Shown: piece after piece, positions 44,094-52,359 of the stretch
How the letters are laid out: each line of letters starts with the position of its first letter
How positions within the stretch are numbered: the first letter of the stretch is position 1
Assembly: GCF_000243715.2 (NCBI RefSeq)
Contig: NZ_AHMO02000004.1
Coordinates: 2,501-66,500, forward strand
From: Leptospira broomii serovar Hurstbridge str. 5399
GTDB lineage: Bacteria > Spirochaetota > Leptospiria > Leptospirales > Leptospiraceae
DNA length: 64,000 nt
Direction: 5' to 3'
The notes under the pieces: model-generated
Told to the model about the DNA's origin: nothing
The model's database searches: none
Seen by the model: the letters and a program-made list of their open reading frames with translations, nothing else
Position numbers and translations under genes: made by a program

Positions 44094-44756
44094 ATGGACC
44101 TGTCGAAACTTCCTAAAGGTTCTTGGAAAGGAACCTTCGAGAACCATGTTTTGATGCTCGAAAATTTTTTGAGCCCTTTGTCTTCGAAACCGGGCGGCGA
44201 GATTTGCGTGTATCTCGCGGGCCTCGTCGCTAGAAGATTGGATGATGTTTATTCTCAAGATTGTATGTCCTTCATTTTGGATGATCCGGCCGAAATCGAC
44301 GGTATCGTCCGCTCCCATCAACCGTATATAGGTCAAAATGCACCTATCGTAACGATTTCTAAAATCAACGCAGAGTTCCTTTCATTTTCCTTAGCGACCA
44401 GAGACGCAAGCGCATGGAGAAGTTTGGAGATTCTTGCACCCAAAAAACTTTTTTCTCTCGCATCCGTTTTCTCCTATCGCAGCGGAAATATGACCTTAGG
44501 TAATATCTATGGATTTTTTTCTTCCGAGTTGGACCTCCTCCTACAGATTCTAGGTTCTTATCTTCGTTACATCGAAGACAATCCTGACAGATTTCCGCCT
44601 CAATCGATTTCTCCGTGCGTCGAAGAACGTTTTGCAAATCAAATCAACGAAAGAAACGAGTACAAAGAAAGAAATCCGGGTTACGATGAGGAGATTCCCT
44701 ACGATGCAAAGGTCGATTCTTCCGCCTTACTCGGAGGATGGGATCATTTCAACTGA
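44094..44756 (+). CDS. Hypothetical cytoplasmic protein, 220 aa
   Basis: Not recognised. The protein is soluble, with no signal peptide, and mixes helices and strands: GGEICVYLAGLVARRLDDVY, SLASVFSYRSGNMTLGNIYG and LLQILGSYLRYIEDNPDRF. The C-terminus is acidic and hydrophilic (ERNPGYDEEIPYDAKVDSS). GGGAGGAT precedes the ATG. Its last 8 bases overlap the 3' end of the convergent adenylate cyclase gene. Confidence 0.7.
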   Translation: MDLSKLPKGSWKGTFENHVLMLENFLSPLSSKPGGEICVYLAGLVARRLDDVYSQDCMSFILDDPAEIDGIVRSHQPYIGQNAPIVTISKINAEFLSFSLATRDASAWRSLEILAPKKLFSLASVFSYRSGNMTLGNIYGFFSSELDLLLQILGSYLRYIEDNPDRFPPQSISPCVEERFANQINERNEYKERNPGYDEEIPYDAKVDSSALLGGWDHFN

Positions 44757-46053
44757 CTTTGTTTTTTTCCTTTCCTTCCAATTCCGAATAGAGATGCCAG
44801 AAAGCATGGCTCGGAGTGTCCCTCGTTCCATTGTCTACAAGTTCCGTCTTGATTCCCTTCACTAAGTACATTTCTATCTCTCCTTTGTTTTTCGCCTTTA
44901 TCAATCCTCTCGGTTCGCAATCGAAGAAATCCTTCACTCGATCGTACGTCTCTTTAGAGATATTAACTTCTCCCGGCAATCCAGAACTTTCCATTCGACT
45001 TGCGGTATTTACCGTGTCTCCCCAGATATCGTACGCGAATTTTTCCGTACCGATCACGCCTGCGACTACGCTTCCGGTATGAATTCCTAGTCGTAAGGAC
45101 CAGCTAGGCAAACCCTCTGCGTCTTTTTCTATTTTCTGTTGTTTCATAAACACTTGAAATTCGAGTCCGCAAAGTACCGCATCGACCGCGTGGGTGAAAT
45201 TCGGAATCGGTAAACCTCCGGCAGCCATATAAGAATCTCCGATCGTTTTAATTTTTTCTAAACCGTAACGTTTAGAGATTCGATCGAAATATTTGAAGAA
45301 TGAATCAAGCTCGTTCAAGAGTTCTTCCGGAGTCATAGTCTCCGCAATCTGGGTAAATCCGGCCATATCGGTAAAGAGAACGGATACGTTTTCGTAGCGT
45401 ACGGGAAGGACTTTATCGTTTCTCTTTAGTTCGTCTGCGATTGCTTCAGGAAGAATGTTTCGAAGCAAATTATCCGACTTGGCTCTCTCTATGTTCAGAT
45501 TTCTTGCCAAAATGAATATCAATATTCCTGTAAGTATTTGGACGAAAAGATAATTTCCCGCTAAATCGGAGTATTTTATCTCCCGGGTTTCAACTTCTAC
45601 TATGAAATTCGGATGGAAGTATTCTATTCCGTACAAAGCCATGGTAAACAATGCATACAGTCCGTAGACTAAGAATACGTTATGATCTCTAAGTAGAATC
45701 GTCGCGATTACGAGGGCGGGTATGAAATAATAGTGATTTCCGCCTTGTGAACCGCCGTTTAAAAACCAAACGGACGAAAGATAAACTAGAATCGTAAGAT
45801 TAAACGGCCAGTATAAGGCATAGTAAATACTCTTCACGCGCGAAAGATAATACATTAGGAGCAAGGCCGCTCCGGATATTAAATTTAAAATTAATATGCG
45901 AAGATAATATTCGTGTTCCGGGAGAAAGATCGAGCCTAATATGTTGAGAGCCCCGTTAACTAGGGCGACGGAGTTAAACAATCTGTGTTCGAGAGAGTTT
46001 TTTTTAGGATCTCCAACAAGGAAGAAAATTAAGTTTAAGAACCTATGTTTCAA
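44749..46053 (-). CDS. Membrane class III adenylate cyclase
   Basis: A 434-residue protein. Six predicted helices occupy residues 25-200, then a short linker leads to a class III cyclase domain (about 220-400). Metal-binding aspartates are in VLFTDMAGFTQIAE and GDSYMAAGGLP; LEKIKTIGDSYM supplies the adenine-selecting Lys and YDIWGDTVNTASRMESSG the Asp, so ATP rather than GTP is the expected substrate. It makes cAMP at the inner membrane. It follows an ATP-grasp gene after 89 bases on the same strand. Confidence 0.93.
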   Translation of the reverse strand: MKHRFLNLIFFLVGDPKKNSLEHRLFNSVALVNGALNILGSIFLPEHEYYLRILILNLISGAALLLMYYLSRVKSIYYALYWPFNLTILVYLSSVWFLNGGSQGGNHYYFIPALVIATILLRDHNVFLVYGLYALFTMALYGIEYFHPNFIVEVETREIKYSDLAGNYLFVQILTGILIFILARNLNIERAKSDNLLRNILPEAIADELKRNDKVLPVRYENVSVLFTDMAGFTQIAETMTPEELLNELDSFFKYFDRISKRYGLEKIKTIGDSYMAAGGLPIPNFTHAVDAVLCGLEFQVFMKQQKIEKDAEGLPSWSLRLGIHTGSVVAGVIGTEKFAYDIWGDTVNTASRMESSGLPGEVNISKETYDRVKDFFDCEPRGLIKAKNKGEIEMYLVKGIKTELVDNGTRDTPSHAFWHLYSELEGKEKNKVS

Positions 46054-46142
46054 AGCTTTGACCTCCGGAACAGATCGGGAAAAAGATTTTTATATTCGCA
46101 TTAAGACAAATCGAAGAAAGCAATTTTTTATTCTTTCCTTCC

Positions 46143-47219
46143 TTAATTAGAAAGGTCGGGAACTTTTCTATCTCCTCTATAAAAATCCCACAATGCTCGT
46201 AAAATAGGGAACAGGCCTGCTTTCTTTCCTTCGGACTCTCTTCCGATTTTAAATAGCAGTTGCCATTGTTTAAATAGAATTGCATACCTTTCTCCGACGG
46301 AAAATCGCGGATCGTATAGATTGGTAGATTCGGAAGTTACTCCGTTCAACTCGATGATCTTAAATCCTTTTCCGGATTTTAACTCTTCCACCGAAGAAAA
46401 ACGAATATCGTATCGGCCGAAGTAAAAACCGGTAAACGGTCGAGTCGCCTCTTCTATAGATCTTTCCAGTTGGGGAGTGATCCAATTCTTTCCATCTAAG
46501 AATAAGGCACCTTGGCAATGATTGCCGGCCTCGGCGAGTTTTAAAATACGACCTTTCGGTAAGACTTCTTTCCAACGTTGCGAAAATCTTTCTCTGAAAA
46601 CTTTAGTCTGGATGCGAAACCTAGGATGCATTTGTATGAGTTCTTCCAGCGTAGAACGACCATCGCCCATGACTCGAGGAAAAGCTTTTCTAGTAATGGA
46701 AAATACCTTACCGGACGACTCCGAAGGAAAGCGGTAATAAAATATACCGGCTTCGTAAGGACCCGGATGAAATTCTTGAACGAGTAACGGAACATTAGAT
46801 TCGGATAAAATAAGTGGCAGGTCCTCGCTTCTACTCGCGAGTCTTACTCCTTGACCTCTTTGGCCTGCATTAGGTTTAATGATGATTGGAAAGTCCAAAC
46901 CGATCTTTTTCATTTGAGCGAGAATGTTTTCCGAATTGCGGAATGGAGTATCAACTAAAAAGTTTCTTAAAACGTAATCCTGTTTAAGTCGATTGAGTAT
47001 ATCGAACTTCGATTCGCCGACCAACCCGCCTAACGGTATTCCGGGATTTGCGGCTGCGATTGTTCCGAAGCCCAAAGAGGAAAGGGAACCTAATCGAATC
47101 GAGCGGAAGCTTAGTAGTGCGATCCAGGGGATTAGAGGAAGATAAAGTTTCCAAGTCGGCCAAAACTCCATCGGATCCGAAAGCCTTAATAGTTCTTCTT
47201 CGCAAGGATCCGAATTCAT
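46143..47219 (-). CDS. ATP-grasp domain protein
   Basis: From ATG 47219, 7 bases after the DinB stop, the protein has 358 residues. The ATP-grasp core shows FPIIIKPNAGQRGQGVRLA (phosphate-binding lysine and glycine loop), VPLLVQEFHPGPYEAG, and the metal ligands in RYDIRF and IIELNGVTSESTNLYDP. Relatives join a carboxylate to an amine or thiol using ATP; the substrate here is unknown. A hydrophobic stretch near residue 30 (YLPLIPWIALLSF) may touch the membrane. It is the middle gene of DinB/ATP-grasp/cyclase. Confidence 0.82.
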   Translation of the reverse strand: MNSDPCEEELLRLSDPMEFWPTWKLYLPLIPWIALLSFRSIRLGSLSSLGFGTIAAANPGIPLGGLVGESKFDILNRLKQDYVLRNFLVDTPFRNSENILAQMKKIGLDFPIIIKPNAGQRGQGVRLASRSEDLPLILSESNVPLLVQEFHPGPYEAGIFYYRFPSESSGKVFSITRKAFPRVMGDGRSTLEELIQMHPRFRIQTKVFRERFSQRWKEVLPKGRILKLAEAGNHCQGALFLDGKNWITPQLERSIEEATRPFTGFYFGRYDIRFSSVEELKSGKGFKIIELNGVTSESTNLYDPRFSVGERYAILFKQWQLLFKIGRESEGKKAGLFPILRALWDFYRGDRKVPDLSN

Positions 47220-47226
47220 CCGAATT

Positions 47227-47775
47227 TTATATAACCGGATCCCAGTCCGAAAGAATCGGCGTCGATCTCTCGAATTGTATCGTGGAAAATGCGAAGCCGA
47301 AACTTTTCGGAACATCCTTCGTGCCTAAGTGCTCCAAAGCGATTCTTATCATTGCGTCGTGATGAATCGTATGCTCTTGCACGTATAAAAGCTCTCGCTC
47401 CCAAAATGATTCGGTTCTACCTTCTTCCCCGGAGTATGGGTCCGCAGTATAGGAAAGCCTCATCGGCCCCGACCAAGTCCGAGCGCATAAAATCGATGTC
47501 AATTCGACAAGTCTCTCCGACGCAGCGATTGGCGATTTTTCGTATAAAAGGTTTCGCTCTCGACGATCGTACGAAACGATTTCCGTTTCTCTCCCTTTTA
47601 AGAGAGCCTCGACGAATTCGAGAGAATGCCTGACGTGTTTTCCTATCGAAGAGCCGCAAAGAACAGGAAGAGCGAGAGAATACTGGTCGGTCGAAACTTT
47701 CGCTATAACGTCGGCAAGTTGCAGAAGAACTGCGGAAAGAGATTCTACTAAATTTGAAGATTTTACACGCATCAC
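47227..47775 (-). CDS. DinB-superfamily protein
   Basis: A 182-residue four-helix protein of the DinB/YfiT type. The metal ligands are probably His in GKHVRHSLEFVEALL and the pair in VQEHTIHHDAMIRI, the classic three-His set. Members act as thiol-dependent transferases or of unknown role. It is cotranscribed with the ATP-grasp gene 7 bases downstream. Start ATG 47775 or the adjacent 47772. Confidence 0.82.
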   Translation of the reverse strand: MMRVKSSNLVESLSAVLLQLADVIAKVSTDQYSLALPVLCGSSIGKHVRHSLEFVEALLKGRETEIVSYDRRERNLLYEKSPIAASERLVELTSILCARTWSGPMRLSYTADPYSGEEGRTESFWERELLYVQEHTIHHDAMIRIALEHLGTKDVPKSFGFAFSTIQFERSTPILSDWDPVI

Positions 47776-47879
47776 AACAAGTTTCGTCCTGGCCTTTTTA
47801 TAGGTTACATGACTATACTTGAAAAGCTATTTTTCGGACGGAATTTAGCCTCAAAAATGATAAATATTAAGAATATCGA

Positions 47880-48647
47880 CTAACCGAATTTGCCAGAAAT
47901 ATAATCTTCGGTTTCCTTTTTAGAGGGATCATTGAAGATTTTTTTAGTAGTATCGAACTCCAGCAATTTTCCCATATAAAAGAGGCCGGTATAATCGCTG
48001 ATACGGGCCGCCTGTTGCATATTATGCGTAACGATTACGATCGTATACGAGTCCTTAAATTCATTGATAAACTCCTCCACCTTTTTGGTAGAAATGGGAT
48101 CTAAGGCGGAGCAAGGTTCATCCATGAGAATGACCTCCGGGTTCATCGCGATCGCTCTTGCTATACAAAGTCGCTGCTGCTGCCCTCCGGAAAGTCCTAG
48201 GGCGCTGTCGTCTAACCGATCTTTGACTTCCTTCCATAGCGCCGCTTTGCGCAGACTTTCCTCTACGATCTGATCCATTTCGCTCTTCGGAATTTTATAA
48301 TTCAGTTTCAGACCGAAAGCGATATTTTCATAAATGGATTTTGGAAACGGAAAAGACTTCTGGAACACCATGCCGACCCGTTTTCTTAACTCGACCACGT
48401 TCATCAACGGATCATAAACGTTGATCCCGTCGATCTCGAGTTTTCCCTCCGTATGAGTTCCGTCTATTACGTCGTTCATTCGGTTGATGGATCTGAGGAA
48501 AGTGGACTTCCCGCATCCGGACGGGCCGATAAAAGCCGTGACTTTCTTTACATGAATGTCCAGGGAGATATCGTGCAGAGCCTGGCTTTCTCCGTAGAAA
48601 AAGTTGAAATGGCGAGATTTGATTTTTACCTTGTGGCTGTCTTTCAC
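47880..48647 (-). CDS. pstB: Phosphate ABC transporter ATP-binding protein PstB
   Basis: A 255-residue ATPase. Walker A is GPSGCGKST (about residue 38), signature [15 protein letters not shown], Walker [14 protein letters not shown] and [35 protein letters not shown] is typical of PstB. It powers high-affinity phosphate import through PstCA. It is last in pstS-pstC-pstA-pstB; no phoU follows, unlike the enterobacterial operon. Confidence 0.96.
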   Translation of the reverse strand: MKDSHKVKIKSRHFNFFYGESQALHDISLDIHVKKVTAFIGPSGCGKSTFLRSINRMNDVIDGTHTEGKLEIDGINVYDPLMNVVELRKRVGMVFQKSFPFPKSIYENIAFGLKLNYKIPKSEMDQIVEESLRKAALWKEVKDRLDDSALGLSGGQQQRLCIARAIAMNPEVILMDEPCSALDPISTKKVEEFINEFKDSYTIVIVTHNMQQAARISDYTGLFYMGKLLEFDTTKKIFNDPSKKETEDYISGKFG

Positions 48648-48690
48648 CTGCGAATTTCTCCTCGCATGATTCTATTGTTAAGCGAATTTA

Positions 48691-49635
48691 TTATGTACTT
48701 GCTTTGTGTTTCCCTTTTCGAATCCGATAGCGAAAATACGTCGCAAAGAAACTCATTCCGAATGTGAGCATTAATAAAACTAAAGTTGTCGCGTATTGTT
48801 TAGGAAGGGCCTTATCTACATCGGGCGATTGGGTCGCCAATACGAATAAATGATATCCTAATTGCATGAACTGATCGGTCAATTTTGTGGGAAGATCCGG
48901 AAGCGAATATACGACCCCTACAAAGAGAATCGGAGCGACTTCTCCAGCCCCGCGCCCGATGGCAAGAATCGCTCCGGTTAGAATTCCTGTAAGCGAATTC
49001 GGAAGTACTAATTTCCAAATCGTTTGCCATTTCGTGGCACCCAAAGCTAGACTTGCTTCGCGCATTTCCCTCGGGATGCTACGCATCGTTTCTTCCACCG
49101 ATATGATCACTACCGGTAGTGTAAGAACGGCTAAGGTAGCGGCGGCCCAGATGATTGCAGGCTTGCCCCAGACCGGAGAAGGATTCCCTGCGATGGAATC
49201 GACTCCTTTACCTACAAATTGAATGAAAAAACCGACTCCGAATAACCCGAATACGATAGAGGGAACTCCAGCCAACGTATTGATCGCAAAACGGACCGTA
49301 GAGGTGAACCAAGAATTTCGCGCAGTGTACTCCGCCAAAAAAATTCCGGTCATCGTACCGATCGGAATACTGAATAATATCATAATAAAAACGAGATATA
49401 CTGTTCCGTAAATTGCGGGAAATATTCCGCCTTCCAGGTTATTGTTTTTAGGAACGGCGCTTAAGAATTCCCACGAAACGTTTAGGATTCCCCGAAATAC
49501 GAAATTTCCGAGCATGATAAGAATGATCGAGACGATCAATACCGTGGCCAGCATCGGAATACCTTCGGCAACTATCGTCCCGATTCTATCTTTGAGTCGT
49601 CTTTTGCGGTTTAAGCGGACTTTTTTCCATTTCAA
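48691..49635 (-). CDS. pstA: Phosphate ABC transporter permease PstA
   Basis: A 314-residue permease with six predicted helices. NNLEGGIFPAIYGTVYLVFI, NTLAGVPSIVFGLFGVGFFI and EASLALGATKWQTIWKLVLP (the EAA loop) are PstA signatures, as is AIGRGAGEVAPILFVG. The N-terminus is basic (KWKKVRLNRKRRLKDR). It lies between pstC and pstB with 37 and 43 base gaps. Confidence 0.95.
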   Translation of the reverse strand: MKWKKVRLNRKRRLKDRIGTIVAEGIPMLATVLIVSIILIMLGNFVFRGILNVSWEFLSAVPKNNNLEGGIFPAIYGTVYLVFIMILFSIPIGTMTGIFLAEYTARNSWFTSTVRFAINTLAGVPSIVFGLFGVGFFIQFVGKGVDSIAGNPSPVWGKPAIIWAAATLAVLTLPVVIISVEETMRSIPREMREASLALGATKWQTIWKLVLPNSLTGILTGAILAIGRGAGEVAPILFVGVVYSLPDLPTKLTDQFMQLGYHLFVLATQSPDVDKALPKQYATTLVLLMLTFGMSFFATYFRYRIRKGKHKAST

Positions 49636-49672
49636 TGGGATAACCGTCAGTCAGTATATAGATTTCGAATCA

Positions 49673-50746
49673 TCAAGAACCCTGGAATTTTCTCATGAGC
49701 CGTTTCTTTACGTAAAGTTCAGTAACTGCATTCAATGAAAAAGTAAATATGAATAGGAGAACACCGAGTAGAAACAGAATATTATAATGGTTTGATCCCC
49801 AGATCACTTCCCCCATTTCTGCGCCGATCGTGGCCGCAAACGTTCTAGTCGGATCGAATAGTCCGAAAGACATCAAAGGGGCATTCCCGGTCGCCATCAA
49901 TGCTATCATTGTTTCGCCGAAAGCTCGACCGATTCCGAGTAAAATCGCCGCAAATACTCCCGGTAAAGCCGCAGGCAACATCACCCGATATGCAGTTTGC
50001 CATTCGGTTGCGCCTAAGGCCAAGGAAGCTTGTCTGTACGATTGTGGAACCGTATTTAATGCGTCTTCGGCTACCGTGAAAATAATCGGAGTTACGGCTA
50101 TCGCTAAACCGATTCCGCCTGTAATCGCATTCAATCGAAAATCCAAATCAAAGACTTCTTTCACAACCGTAGCGACATCCATAAGACAGAAGAATCCGAT
50201 AACGACCGACGGAAAACTGGCGAGTAGCTCAATCGTCGGTTTGATAATTTCTCGAATTCTTCCGGGTAAAAAGAAGGTCACATTCAGAGCCGCTAAAATT
50301 GCGAGCGGAGCACCGATCAGGATCGCGATAAACGTAGTCTTGGCCGTTCCGACGATTAACGGTAGAATTCCAAACTTAGGAACCGTAGAAATCGGCTGCC
50401 AGATAGAGCTTGTTAGACTTTCCCAAAGGGAAGTCTCCGTTTCGGTTTGGGACGATTCTTTAGATTCTAACTTGGGCCCTAGTTGAGTTTGAGACTCTCC
50501 GTCCGGATTGTATTCGCTCGGCGTATCCGAACCGTAGCTCGCGGGTGCATTACTCTCCGCCGAAATGGTCGACGGCGATTTGGTAAAGAATAGGGAAGAA
50601 GCCTCTTTGAATACGAAAAGAAAAATAAGGAGAATGAGCAAAATCGAAGTGCCGGCGACGATCTTAACCGTCGCCTCGGCGATACTATCAACTCTTCTTT
50701 TTTTAGGATGAAATAGATATCTTAGAAGAGATTCGAATTTGCCCAT
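49673..50746 (-). CDS. pstC: Phosphate ABC transporter permease PstC, with periplasmic insert
   Basis: A 357-residue permease. APLAILAALNVTFFLPGRIR, ELLASFPSVVIGFFCLM and QASLALGATEWQTAYRVMLP (EAA loop) match PstC, with AFGETMIALMATGNAP near the C-terminus. After helix 1 a stretch of about 55 residues rich in Ser, Glu, Gln and Pro (about 55-110) is inserted before the usual second helix; it should face the periplasm. It follows pstS by 19 bases. Confidence 0.94.
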   Translation of the reverse strand: MGKFESLLRYLFHPKKRRVDSIAEATVKIVAGTSILLILLIFLFVFKEASSLFFTKSPSTISAESNAPASYGSDTPSEYNPDGESQTQLGPKLESKESSQTETETSLWESLTSSIWQPISTVPKFGILPLIVGTAKTTFIAILIGAPLAILAALNVTFFLPGRIREIIKPTIELLASFPSVVIGFFCLMDVATVVKEVFDLDFRLNAITGGIGLAIAVTPIIFTVAEDALNTVPQSYRQASLALGATEWQTAYRVMLPAALPGVFAAILLGIGRAFGETMIALMATGNAPLMSFGLFDPTRTFAATIGAEMGEVIWGSNHYNILFLLGVLLFIFTFSLNAVTELYVKKRLMRKFQGS

Positions 50747-50765
50747 TAAATTATTTTGCCGACCC

Positions 50766-51605
50766 TTACTTTTTCTTTAAAGGAAAGTAACCAACGTCGT
50801 GAACGACTTTTTGGCCTTCTTTGCCGATCACCCAATCGACGAATTTTTTCGTATCGTCTTTCGGAACTTCTCTAAGATAAAAATATAGATATCTAGATAT
50901 AGGGTATTTGTTCGAGAGAATATTTACTTCGGTGGGCAGTTCGGGCTTACTTTTTTCATCTATGGAAACCGCGACATCCTTTACGTCCGAAGCATAGGCC
51001 GCACCGCCGTAACCGATTCCCCATTTGTCTTTACCGACTGCATTGACTAATGCGGCAGTTCCGACCATATGCTGGGAGGCGGGATCAAAATCCTTTTTCT
51101 CTAAAACATGATCTTTGAAATACTCGTAAGTTCCGGAATTATTTTCGCGGCTATAGAGAATGATCTTATGATCTTCCCCGCCTACATCCTTCCAGTTCTT
51201 GACTTTGCCTGTGAAGATTTCCCGGATCTGGCCGAGCGTTAATTTCGAAATAGAATTATGTTTGTTCACATAAATGGAAAGTCCATCGACGGCGACCTTA
51301 ATTTCGACGCCGTTCGAATTGTATTTTTCCTTTAACTGTTGAATTTCCTGCGGTTTTAGAGGTCTGGAAGAAGAGCAGATATCGGTTGTTCCGTTGATTA
51401 AGGCTGCGATTCCGGTTCCAGATCCGCCGCCGGTGACCTGAAATTGTACTTTTTTGTCAGGATATGCTTCCGCCCATTTTTGGACCAAGATGACCATGGT
51501 GTCGGAGCCTTTGATTGTGATTGTTTTTTTTTCTTGTGCGAACGCAGAGCTGGTAATTAGCAGCGCTGCAGTAAGCAAAAGGACTTTTAGGGTTATATTT
51601 TTCAT
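50766..51605 (-). CDS. pstS: Phosphate-binding protein PstS
   Basis: A 279-residue periplasmic binding protein with a cleaved signal peptide (LITSSAFAQ). KTITIKGSDTMVILVQKWAE, FQVTGGGSGTGIAALINGTT and ICSSSRPLKPQE are the PstS phosphate-site segments, with SRENNSGTYEYFKDHVL later. It captures phosphate for PstCAB. A GAGGAG site lies 12-17 bases before ATG 51605. A TTTGTAA/TTACAAA inverted repeat lies 23-52 bases upstream and is shared in part with the porin gene. Confidence 0.95.
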   Translation of the reverse strand: MKNITLKVLLLTAALLITSSAFAQEKKTITIKGSDTMVILVQKWAEAYPDKKVQFQVTGGGSGTGIAALINGTTDICSSSRPLKPQEIQQLKEKYNSNGVEIKVAVDGLSIYVNKHNSISKLTLGQIREIFTGKVKNWKDVGGEDHKIILYSRENNSGTYEYFKDHVLEKKDFDPASQHMVGTAALVNAVGKDKWGIGYGGAAYASDVKDVAVSIDEKSKPELPTEVNILSNKYPISRYLYFYLREVPKDDTKKFVDWVIGKEGQKVVHDVGYFPLKKK

Positions 51606-51627
51606 CTAAAAAGAGCTCTCCTCGTAA

Positions 51628-51660
51628 TTTGTAACCTTATTCGAGTATTATTACAAACTG
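51628..51660 (-). promoter_or_regulatory. Candidate phosphate-regulation site before pstS
   Basis: TTTGTAA (51628-51634) and TTACAAA (51651-51657) form an inverted repeat. The segment 51642-51660 agrees at 14 of 19 positions with 54150-54168, upstream of the OprP-like porin. A shared site before both transcripts suggests common control. It is not the E. coli Pho box. Confidence 0.4.
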
Positions 51661-51824
51661 ATTTCTTCGGAATTAAGATGGCATGACGCATTCTTCCGAG
51701 TCATCAGAATCTCGATTTCTTCCGGACGTACGTGATTGATTTGTCATTCAACCGGAAGAATCCACGGTTAGGTGGACATGAGACGAATAAGAACGTCCGG
51801 GAATTTCCCGTACTAAAAAGAAAT

Positions 51825-51857
51825 GAAAAACCCTAAACCAGAGGAGAAGGGTTTTTC
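51825..51857 (-). terminator. Rho-independent terminator of the lipoprotein gene
   Basis: GAAAAACCCT (51825-51834) and AGGGTTTTTC (51848-51857) form a perfect 10-bp stem with a 13-base loop, 26 bases after the stop at 51883. On the minus strand T-rich sequence follows. It separates the porin operon from pstS. Confidence 0.75.
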
Positions 51858-51882
51858 ATAAATGGAACAATCCTCAATCGGT

Positions 51883-52341
51883 TTAAAAGCCCGCAGCTTT
51901 CCACTGCGCCGATTTACAAGCGGAATAGTTCGGATCGCAATAGTATGCTTTAAATGCGAAACTTGATCCGATTGCAGGAACTCCTCCTCCGGTAAAACCT
52001 AAATTGGTCGTTCCGGAAGCGCAGGTGCTCGAGCTAGTGTTCTGTTTATGGAAGTCGTTATTTGCGGCAGTTCCACCCAATACTATATTGAAGTATGCAG
52101 TCGGAGAAATCGCCGGCCCGCTTACCCCGCTCGCACCACCAACGGTGAAAGAATCATAGCATTTTCCGGTGAAGGAAATTCCGTCGGTCGTATCAAAAAT
52201 AACGATCGAATTCTTTCCGTCCGCAGTTTGGGCTCCTGCCAAAGCCAATAATAGGGAGCTAGTATCCGCCTGGTGGCTATGACAGTTTATGGAGAAGGAT
52301 GCTGCTGCCAGAGCGAAGATCGCTAATTTAAGAAATTTCAT
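51883..52341 (-). CDS. Small secreted lipoprotein
   Basis: From ATG 52341, 10 bases after GGAAAGG, the protein has 152 residues. A signal peptide (LKLAIFALAAASFSINC) ends in a lipobox Cys at about 20. The mature part is rich in Gly, Thr, Ser and Asn, with four cysteines after the lipid site (GKCYDSF, SSSTCASG, YYCDPNYSACKS) that could form two disulfides. I do not recognise the family. It begins 18 bases after the OprP-like porin stop and is surely co-transcribed with it. Confidence 0.7.
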   Translation of the reverse strand: MKFLKLAIFALAAASFSINCHSHQADTSSLLLALAGAQTADGKNSIVIFDTTDGISFTGKCYDSFTVGGASGVSGPAISPTAYFNIVLGGTAANNDFHKQNTSSSTCASGTTNLGFTGGGVPAIGSSFAFKAYYCDPNYSACKSAQWKAAGF

Positions 52342-52359
52342 AAGTATATACCTTTCCAT

